Source: Halobacteriales archaeon QS_5_70_15 (GTDB lineage: Archaea > Halobacteriota > Halobacteria > Halobacteriales > Haloarculaceae). Taken from it: DNA of 5,901 nucleotides. Shown in pieces: positions 1 through 4,394 of the stretch; the stretch's first letter is position 1; each line of letters begins with the position of its first letter. Below the pieces are notes generated by a model. It was not told the origin of the DNA. It saw only the letters and a program-made list of their open reading frames with translations, and did no database searches. The position numbers and the translations under genes are program-made. The stretch is taken from contig PXRQ01000026.1 in NCBI GenBank assembly GCA_003022005.1, positions 1 through 5,901 of the forward strand, read 5' to 3'.

Positions 1-121
1 GGTGCTCTCGCTCGGCGACCTCCAGGGGTTCGCCATCGTCACCATCGTCGGCGTCCTCATCGGCGTCCTGGTGACCCGGCCCGCGTACGGGAACATCCTC
101 CGGAACCTCGTGCTGGACTGA
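1..121 (+). CDS. secD: Probable SecD, C-terminal end only (protein export translocase subunit)
   Basis: Only the last 39 codons are in the window, read from base 2 to the TGA at 119-121; the gene starts off the left edge. The peptide has a GFAIVTIVGVLIG hydrophobic stretch followed by LVTRPAYGNIL and a short polar tail. This matches the end of the last membrane helix of the SecD/SecF (RND-type) export subunits, where a GFA-(V/I)-T-(I/L)-x-G-V motif and a following TRP segment are usual. SecD and SecF assist late steps of Sec-dependent translocation in the cytoplasmic membrane, in archaea without SecA. I favour SecD over SecF from the TRPAYG ending, recalled from haloarchaeal SecD proteins, and because rnhB lies next to it. 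The call rests on 39 residues, so a different SecD/SecF/MMPL-type membrane protein cannot be fully excluded. The gene converges on rnhB. Confidence 0.7.
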   Translation, partial: VLSLGDLQGFAIVTIVGVLIGVLVTRPAYGNILRNLVLD

Positions 122-284
122 CACTTCGGTCCCGGGCCCCCGAGCGGCGATGCCCGGCCCGTCCGCGTTCGTGTCGCACGGGGTCCGTTCGTGCCGCCGA
201 TGGTTCACACGGAACGGTCCAGTTCGGGGGTCCTCGACCGCGGATCGGGACGGCCGGACGCGGTGTCCGAGCGCCGTACGCCCG
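122..284. other. Convergent intergenic gap between secD and rnhB
   Basis: This is the 3' to 3' spacer. I see no credible gene. A 6-bp GC-only inverted repeat (CCGGGC at 132-137 and GCCCGG at 152-157, 14-base loop) could form a hairpin, but no T-tract follows on either strand, so I do not call a terminator. Confidence 0.5.
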
Positions 285-920
285 TCAGAACGAGTCGAGC
301 GCGGACTGCTCGGCCGCCGCGAGGGCGTCGTCGCAGGTCGACCACGACCGCCTGGCGCAGTCGGGCAGGCCGCCGTGCGTCTCGACGTAGTTCCGGAGGA
401 ACTCGCGGGTGGTCGGATCCGAGGGGTAGCCCGACCCGACGTCGCCGTACGCCTCCGCGAGCCCCTCCACGTGGGCGTCCCGTTCGACCTTCGCGAGAAC
501 GCTCGCCGCGCTCACCAGCAGGTAGGTCTCGTCGGCGCTGTGCTCGGCTCGCAGGTCGACGTCGGCGGGGACCCGCTCGGCGACCCGCCGGGCGAACCGG
601 TCGGCGGAGGTGTCCCCGGCGTCGAGCACGCCCCCGTCGCCGTCGCGAGCGACCGCGGCGACCGCTTCGGCCTGCGCGAGGACCGTCAGCGTGTTCACGT
701 CCTCGTCGCCGTCGATGCGGTCGACGGGGACCTCGTGGACGCCGACCTCGACCCGGTCGTCGTTCCGGAGTCCGGCCGCCAGCGCCTCCCGGCGGGCCGG
801 CGAGAGCCGCTTGGAGTCGTCGACGCCCTCCGGTATCGCCTCGGGCGGGGCGCGGACCGCGGCGGCGAACATCGATCCGAGCACCGGCCCCTTCCCCGCC
901 TCGTCGGCACCGATTCGCAT
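285..920 (-). CDS. rnhB: Ribonuclease HII
   Basis: A 211-residue protein, the usual length for archaeal RNase HII. The enzyme cuts the RNA strand of RNA/DNA hybrids and nicks at ribonucleotides misincorporated in DNA, acting in the cytoplasm with divalent metals. The N-terminus carries the diagnostic GADEAGKGPVLG motif (residues 4-15) with catalytic Asp6 and Glu7. DDSKRL follows at 34-39, the third acidic ligand is Asp100 in VLDAGD, and the fourth is Asp130 in SADETYLLVSAASVLAKVERD, the classic C-terminal signature. All four metal-binding carboxylates are therefore present. The ATG at 920 places the motif at the very N-terminus as expected, with no Shine-Dalgarno sequence but a TTAA-centred element about 27 bases upstream, consistent with a leaderless mRNA. 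It converges with secD and lies downstream of the broken cysteine hydrolase on the same strand. Confidence 0.97.
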   Translation of the reverse strand: MRIGADEAGKGPVLGSMFAAAVRAPPEAIPEGVDDSKRLSPARREALAAGLRNDDRVEVGVHEVPVDRIDGDEDVNTLTVLAQAEAVAAVARDGDGGVLDAGDTSADRFARRVAERVPADVDLRAEHSADETYLLVSAASVLAKVERDAHVEGLAEAYGDVGSGYPSDPTTREFLRNYVETHGGLPDCARRSWSTCDDALAAAEQSALDSF

Positions 921-942
921 GGCTCGACGTCGGCCGGTCGGG

Positions 943-950
943 AGTTAACC
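943..950 (-). promoter_or_regulatory. Candidate TATA-like element for rnhB
   Basis: Read on the - strand this is GGTTAACT, centred about 27 bases upstream of the rnhB ATG at 920. That spacing fits an archaeal TATA box driving a leaderless transcript. It is the only AT-rich patch in the gap. The match to a full TATA consensus is weak, so rnhB could also be co-transcribed from upstream. Confidence 0.4.
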
Positions 951-981
951 GTTGTCCTCGGAGTCGTCGGGCGGTGTCGCC

Positions 982-1558
982 CTACTCGTTCCGGCTACCG
1001 ACCGCGTCGAGGAGTTCGGCGGTCGGGCGGACGGCCGCGAACTCCCCGGAGCGGTGGCCAGGGCCGTCCGGTGGACCAGCGCGGCGTCGAACCGCTCGCC
1101 GTCGAGTTCCCGATCGAACGTCGCCGTCGCGTCCGGCACCACCGATACCTCGAAGCCGAGGTTCCCGGCCGGCCGGGTCGTCGTCGAGACACGGTGGTCG
1201 GTCGTCAGCCCGCAGACGACGAGCGACTCGTACCCCCGCTCGCGGAGCCACGACCCGAGGTTCGTATCGACGAACGCCCCGTTGACCCGTTCGACGAACT
1301 CCGGTTCGTCCCCGCGGGGTTCGAGTCCCTCCACGACCCGGAACCCGGGGCGTTCGCCCCGAAGCGGGGAGTCCGGTTCGGTCGAGTCGTGCCGGACGTG
1401 GACGACCGGGAGGTCGGCCGCGCGCCACGCTCCGAGGAGCCGACGCGCGTTCCGCTCGGCGTCCGGGTTGTTGCGGGCCCCCCACGACGGGGCGTCGAAC
1501 CCCGCTGGAACTCCACGAGGAGGAGGAGGGCCGGCCGGTCGGGGAGCGGCGACGTCAC
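982..1558 (-). pseudogene. Broken isochorismatase-family cysteine hydrolase, two frameshifts and lost catalytic triad
   Basis: Three consecutive reading frames on the - strand join into one protein of about 192 residues, the usual length of isochorismatase-family (PF00857) cysteine hydrolases. Frame one starts at the GTG at 1558 ([19 protein letters not shown]). Frame two carries [15 protein letters not shown] through [14 protein letters not shown] to LVHRTALAT. Frame three gives [17 protein letters not shown] and stops at 982-984. Each switch fits loss of one base: the first at the C-run at 1500-1503 (+ strand), the second within 1044-1055. No stop codon interrupts the composite. The family uses an Asp-Lys-Cys triad. 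Here the Asp of the D-x-Q motif is Glu (VEFQ), the Lys before VN-x-AF is Glu (VERVNGAF), and the Cys of TTDHC is Arg (TTDHR), each reachable by one base change. The GTG overlaps the stop of the upstream YqcI/YcgG gene. Sequencing error could explain the indels but not the triad losses. Confidence 0.85.
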
Positions 1559-2382
1559 TGCTGTCGCCCCGCGGTCCGGTCGCCGGCCTCCCCGAGACGG
1601 TCCGACTTCGGGTGCTCCCTGGTCACGGCAATCGGACACTCGTCGGGGGCGGCGTCGTGGTCCGAGGAGAGCATATACTGTCGCCACTCGCGGTCGCCCT
1701 CGACGCCCCAGTCGCCGAGGTCGGTGTGCGGACAGCCCCCGTCGTACTCCTCGAGCCGGTCGTGGATCACCTCTCTCGCGTGCCGACCGAACTCCGTGTC
1801 GGCCGTGGCGTCGAGGGCCTCGAACAGCGCCCGGGGCTGGAACGTGATCTCGAGCCCGACCGGAGAGTACCTGCTCTCGCGTTCCTCGTAGAACGGCGCC
1901 CGACAGGTCGGGAACATCGGCTCGCCGCCGAAGCAGAACTCCCAGTAGGGGTCGTCGGGATCGGTCGGGATGTCCGCCGGCCACGGCTCGGGGTCGTGAA
2001 CGTGGAGGAACTGGAGGACGTGCCAGAGCGCCTCGTGGTACTCGGCCTCGGAGAGGGGCCGCTCGGGCGGCCGGAAGAACGCGACCAGCGACGCGCGGTC
2101 GGAGTGCTCCCGGTATGTGTCGAGGTACTCGAGCAGCGTCCGTCCCAGGCCGAGCAGGGCGTCGCTGTCGGTCGTCGAAGGAACGGCCGTGTAGAGGGGA
2201 TCGCCGTTTCGGACCGACTCGACCCCGAAGAAACACGGGAACGGCGCCCCGTTCCGTTCGTCGAGGAGACCGTCGCGGAACGTCCGCCAGTGGTCCGCGA
2301 CCCACTCGGGAGCCCCGTCGGAGTCGACCCGCTCCGCGACGGTCGCCTGGTCGACGAGGCGGCCGACGACGGGTTCGGTCAT
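1555..2382 (-). CDS. YqcI/YcgG family protein, putative heme-dependent N-hydroxylase relative
   Basis: An intact 275-residue cytoplasmic protein that I place in the YqcI/YcgG family (PF08892). Signature segments in order are GAPFPCFFG (45-53), the His-rich helix [13 protein letters not shown] (118-130) followed by [19 protein letters not shown] (144-157) with [13 protein letters not shown] next, and [14 protein letters not shown] (about 177-190), the TFQPR stretch being typical. Known members include GntA of guanitoxin biosynthesis, a heme-dependent guanidine N-hydroxylase; as I recall, DcsA of D-cycloserine biosynthesis, which N-hydroxylates arginine, is related. Substrate and heme binding here are inference; the His-rich helix is an obvious place to look for a heme ligand. 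The ATG at 2382 has a good TATA element about 27 bases upstream and no Shine-Dalgarno sequence, suggesting a leaderless mRNA. Its TGA overlaps the GTG of the following broken cysteine hydrolase, so the two were a coupled operon. Family call firm, function open. Confidence 0.85.
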   Translation of the reverse strand: MTEPVVGRLVDQATVAERVDSDGAPEWVADHWRTFRDGLLDERNGAPFPCFFGVESVRNGDPLYTAVPSTTDSDALLGLGRTLLEYLDTYREHSDRASLVAFFRPPERPLSEAEYHEALWHVLQFLHVHDPEPWPADIPTDPDDPYWEFCFGGEPMFPTCRAPFYEERESRYSPVGLEITFQPRALFEALDATADTEFGRHAREVIHDRLEEYDGGCPHTDLGDWGVEGDREWRQYMLSSDHDAAPDECPIAVTREHPKSDRLGEAGDRTAGRQQ

Positions 2383-2404
2383 GTCGGAGTAGTGGCTCCC
2401 ATCG

Positions 2405-2413
2405 AATTTTTAT
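2405..2413 (-). promoter_or_regulatory. TATA box of the YqcI/YcgG gene
   Basis: On the - strand the sequence reads GATAAAAATTCG, with ATAAAAATT at 2413-2405. Its centre is about 27 bases from the ATG at 2382, exactly where an archaeal TATA box would sit for a transcript that begins at or next to the start codon. It stands out clearly from the GC-rich background and is the strongest promoter candidate in the window. Confidence 0.6.
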
Positions 2414-2467
2414 CTGTCGTCCGCAACGCCGTATAGTTTGACCTGCAACCATTTCGTAAGCGGGTTA

Positions 2468-2479
2468 TCGAACGTTCGA
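2468..2479. promoter_or_regulatory. 12-bp perfect palindrome, candidate operator
   Basis: TCGAACGTTCGA is a perfect inverted repeat about 86 bases upstream of the YqcI/YcgG start. Its core GAACGTTC occurs only twice in the window, the other copy being at 2926-2933 upstream of the secreted-protein gene. A dimeric DNA-binding regulator could use it, but no regulator gene is present here to support this. Confidence 0.35.
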
Positions 2480-2629
2480 GGCAAGGAATACCGCCTATTT
2501 TTCCGTCCCCGCAGTCGACCCCGCCGCGTCCGGGATAGTCGACCCGGTGACATCGCTGTGCCGTTTCGGGCGTCGTCGGTCCGATACTGGCCGCTGTCCG
2601 CACCGCCGACTCCCGCTCGTCGCGGCCAC

Positions 2630-2640
2630 GAAAGAAACGG
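2630..2640 (-). terminator. Possible T-rich terminator after the small acidic-protein gene
   Basis: On the - strand the sequence reads CCGTTTCTTTCG about 12 bases after the stop of the 47-codon gene. Archaeal RNA polymerase often terminates on short T-rich runs without a hairpin. The run is interrupted by C, so the call is tentative. Confidence 0.3.
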
Positions 2641-2651
2641 CGAAGGTTCAC

Positions 2652-2795
2652 TCAGTCGTCGGCCGACACGACCGTCGGCTCCTCGGGTTCGGGCTCGTCG
2701 GCCTCCTCGGTCCCGAACACGGGCTCCTCGGCGTCCTCGCTCGTCGCTTCCCGGAGTCGTTCGAAGTCGTACTGGCCTATCTCATGGTGACACAT
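2652..2795 (-). CDS. Small, very acidic hypothetical protein (47 aa) with MCHH N-terminus
   Basis: A 47-codon gene from the ATG at 2795 to the TGA at 2654-2652. The protein begins MCHHEIGQYDFERLREA and continues into an acidic Pro/Glu-rich tail with EEPVFG, EPEPEEP and a final SADD. About 17 of 47 residues are Asp or Glu against two Arg, the pattern of a haloarchaeal cytoplasmic protein and unlikely by chance in a wrong frame. There is no signal peptide or membrane segment. The Cys-His-His at positions 2-4 could bind a metal, though one such cluster is not a zinc finger. A Shine-Dalgarno-like GGAGG lies 10 bases before the ATG, which supports this start. The gene is divergent from the secreted-protein gene and sits upstream of the YqcI/YcgG gene on the same strand. 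I do not recognise a named family and give no function. Confidence 0.65.
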   Translation of the reverse strand: MCHHEIGQYDFERLREATSEDAEEPVFGTEEADEPEPEEPTVVSADD

Positions 2796-2810
2796 GGGGG
2801 AGTCCCCTCC
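2796..2810 (-). promoter_or_regulatory. Shine-Dalgarno and overlapping palindrome before the small acidic-protein gene
   Basis: On the - strand GGAGGGGACTCCCCC leads directly to the ATG at 2795. GGAGG (2810-2806) is a good ribosome-binding site with 10-base spacing. The 11-bp odd palindrome GGGGACTCCCC (2807-2797) covers part of it, so pairing of the two arms could compete with ribosome binding, although the one-base loop is too tight for the full stem to form. Confidence 0.4.
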
Positions 2811-2831
2811 GTGCCACGGTATGACGTGACG

Positions 2832-2843
2832 CTACAAAAAGCC
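2832..2843 (-). promoter_or_regulatory. Weak TATA-like element for the small acidic-protein gene
   Basis: The - strand reads GGCTTTTTGTAG here. Transcription starting about 25 bases downstream would give a short leader of some 17 bases that includes the Shine-Dalgarno sequence before the ATG at 2795. The match to the archaeal TATA consensus is poor, so confidence is low. Confidence 0.3.
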
Positions 2844-2905
2844 ACGGACGGCCCGCCGGTATCGTACCAACCGGTAGCTAAAGCGAGTCTCTGAGCCTCC
2901 GTGGG

Positions 2906-2915
2906 GGTTATCTAC
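2906..2915 (+). promoter_or_regulatory. Weak TATA-like element for the secreted-protein gene
   Basis: GTTATCTA lies about 51 bases upstream of the ATG at 2961 and would give a leader of roughly 25 bases. The GAACGTTC palindrome at 2926-2933 would fall near the transcription start, a sensible operator position. The match to the TATA consensus is weak. Confidence 0.3.
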
Positions 2916-2960
2916 CCGCCGGTCGGAACGTTCGGTCGGGTCCCCACGCCCTCGAAGAGA

Positions 2961-4280
2961 ATGCCCCTCAACACGAGAGCCCTAGCGGTCGCGCTGGCGG
3001 CGGTGCTACTGTTGGCACCGGTCGTCGGCGCGGCCTCCGTCCAGTCGAACGGGTTCGTCGCCCTCGATGGCGACAGCAACGACGACAACGACGCCCTCCC
3101 GGCCTCCCCGGCCGTACAGGCGGAGGAGAACGGTTCGGACACGAACTACACCCGCCTCTACGTCGAAGACGAGTACCGGAACCTCGAACTGAAGCCCGGC
3201 GAGAGCGAGACGTTCAACGTCACCGTCGAGAACGGTGAGGACGGGGCAGTCGGGATCACGCCCGGCCTGTTCGTCCCGAAGGTCGGCGACCGCCCCGTCG
3301 AGAAGGGGTGGGTCACCGTCGAGCCCGGCAGCACGACCCTCGAGGCCGGGGCAGAGACGACGGTGGCCGTGACGGTGAGCGTCCCCGACGACGCCGAGCT
3401 CGGCGAGTACCGGGGTGCGGTCCAGTTCACCGACGAGACCATCCAGTACCCCGGTCGGCCGCCCCGACCGGTCCACGCCGCCTCGTTCAGCGTCGAGGTC
3501 CGGCAGGACCCGACGGTGTTCGTCCTCCCGCTGACCCGCGGGCACGCACAGGTCGAGGCCGGCGAGACCTACACCCGCTCCGTCCGGATCAACAACACGG
3601 GCGAGCAGGCGGTCCCGCTCGATCCCACGCTCCAGCTCCGCGACGACCGGCGCCCGCGGCCCGGCGCCGAGTCCTCGGCCGACCGCTCGTGGTTCACCAT
3701 CGACGCGCCCTCGCAGGTGCCCGCCGGCGGCTCGGCGACCGTCGACGTGACCGTCGCGGTGCCGGAGAGCGCCAGCCGCGGCGACTACGACGCCGAACTG
3801 GACCTCGGTCTGCGCGACCCGGCCCGGCCCGACGGCCGCGACTACTGGCAGCAGGTCCACATGGGATTCCAGGTGTGGAAACAGCCCGAGCAGCCCTTCG
3901 AGAAGACGTTCGACGTCTCCGAGGGGACCGAGTCGGTGACGGTAAAGCTCTCTGCGGGCGACCGCCGGGACGCCGACGACGAGCCGGCGAAGTTCGACGT
4001 CACGCTCGTCGGACCGAACGGGAACGAGTTCAGTCCCGAGCGGGTCGAGGCCACCAACCGCGGCTCCGTCGACCTGAGCGGTGACGACCGGCGGCGCTAC
4101 CGCCACGCGCCCGCAGAGGGTGCCGCGGACAGCGAGTCGGCCTACAGTGACCGGGGCGGCGAGCGGATCCTCCGCTACCGCGTCGATTCGCCCGAGGACG
4201 GGGAGTGGACGCTCCGGGTGATGCCGGAGGACACCGTCCGCTTCCGATACGAGATCGTCCGCGACGAGGCCGACGGGTAG
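2961..4280 (+). CDS. Secreted beta-sandwich (NEW3/CARDB-like) protein, haloarchaeal
   Basis: A 439-residue protein starting at the ATG at 2961. The N-terminus MPLNTRALAVALAAVLLLAPVVGAA is a Sec-type signal peptide, probably cut near residue 25; there is no lipobox Cys and no C-terminal membrane anchor. An acidic Asn/Asp linker follows. Residues about 66-181 and 195-306 are two repeats of the same immunoglobulin-like plan: L-x-PG-E-x-x-x-x-(N/V) near the start, W-(V/F)-T-(V/I) in the middle, then L-x-AG-A-x-x-T-V-x-V-T-V-x-VP and G-(E/D)-Y at the end. This resembles NEW3/CARDB-type domains of extracellular proteins. Residues about 313-435 form a third region (FDVSEGTESVTVKLS, FDVTLVGPNGNE, GEWTLRV) resembling pre-peptidase C-terminal (PPC) domains. 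N-glycosylation sequons occur at Asn57, 62, 86 and 211. No catalytic motif is seen, so binding or a structural surface role is more likely. Starting 20 codons earlier at the GTG at 2901 would bury the signal peptide. Confidence 0.88.
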   Translation: MPLNTRALAVALAAVLLLAPVVGAASVQSNGFVALDGDSNDDNDALPASPAVQAEENGSDTNYTRLYVEDEYRNLELKPGESETFNVTVENGEDGAVGITPGLFVPKVGDRPVEKGWVTVEPGSTTLEAGAETTVAVTVSVPDDAELGEYRGAVQFTDETIQYPGRPPRPVHAASFSVEVRQDPTVFVLPLTRGHAQVEAGETYTRSVRINNTGEQAVPLDPTLQLRDDRRPRPGAESSADRSWFTIDAPSQVPAGGSATVDVTVAVPESASRGDYDAELDLGLRDPARPDGRDYWQQVHMGFQVWKQPEQPFEKTFDVSEGTESVTVKLSAGDRRDADDEPAKFDVTLVGPNGNEFSPERVEATNRGSVDLSGDDRRRYRHAPAEGAADSESAYSDRGGERILRYRVDSPEDGEWTLRVMPEDTVRFRYEIVRDEADG

Positions 4281-4294
4281 GCAGACTCCCCGTA

Positions 4295-4374
4295 CGGCTC
4301 CGCGACTCCACGTCTCCACGACTCCACAGCTCCGTCACTCCGCGGCTCCACGTCCACGCGAGGCCGCGGCTCCA
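4295..4374. repeat. Degenerate 8-bp tandem repeat, ten in-phase units
   Basis: Ten consecutive 8-bp units lie in exact register with consensus CGRCTCCA: units begin at 4295, 4303, 4311, 4319, 4327, 4335, 4343, 4351, 4359 and 4367. CTCC occupies positions 4-7 of the unit in eight of ten copies; units eight and nine have diverged. CGACTCCA and CGGCTCCA each occur twice exactly. The array fills most of the gap between the convergent secreted-protein and pus10 genes. An 8-bp period does not maintain a reading frame, so it is not coding-driven. An out-of-phase related copy AGACTCCC sits at 4283-4290. Confidence 0.75.
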
Positions 4375-4394
4375 GCGAGCGACGGGCGGGTCGG

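Larger units (their letters stand above)
2383..2651. other. AT-enriched intergenic region upstream of the YqcI/YcgG gene
   Basis: A 269-bp gap with no gene I can support. The part from about 2400 to 2505 is much richer in A+T than the rest of the window and holds the TATA element at 2405-2413, a second TATA-like patch near 2432-2438 (ACTATAC on the - strand), the 12-bp palindrome at 2468-2479, and a T-run on the + strand near 2497-2502. A short direct repeat AGTCGACCC occurs at 2513-2521 and 2537-2545. The remainder up to 2651 looks featureless apart from a T-rich patch just after the small upstream gene. Confidence 0.5.

Noticed and set aside
132..157. GC-rich hairpin after secD as a terminator
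   Set aside because: The stem is only 6 bp with a 14-base loop and no T-tract; such stems are frequent by chance at this GC content.
150..1847. Long + strand open frame opposite rnhB and the broken hydrolase
   Set aside because: It is an antisense shadow: rich in Arg and Pro, not acidic, without motifs, and it overlaps the unmistakable RNase HII gene.
2379..2651. 90-codon - strand frame in the gap upstream of the YqcI/YcgG gene
   Set aside because: Its product is basic and motif-free, and the frame covers the TATA element and palindrome; it looks like a chance frame.
2547..2894. 115-codon + strand frame overlapping the small acidic-protein gene
   Set aside because: Its composition is not haloarchaeal in character; the opposite strand has the acidic product and a Shine-Dalgarno sequence.
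2901..2960. Upstream GTG start extending the secreted protein by 20 residues
   Set aside because: It would place a 20-residue leader before the signal peptide and overlap the probable promoter.
3006..4319. Long - strand open frame opposite the secreted-protein gene
   Set aside because: Antisense shadow of a gene with a signal peptide and repeated domains; its own translation has no recognisable features.
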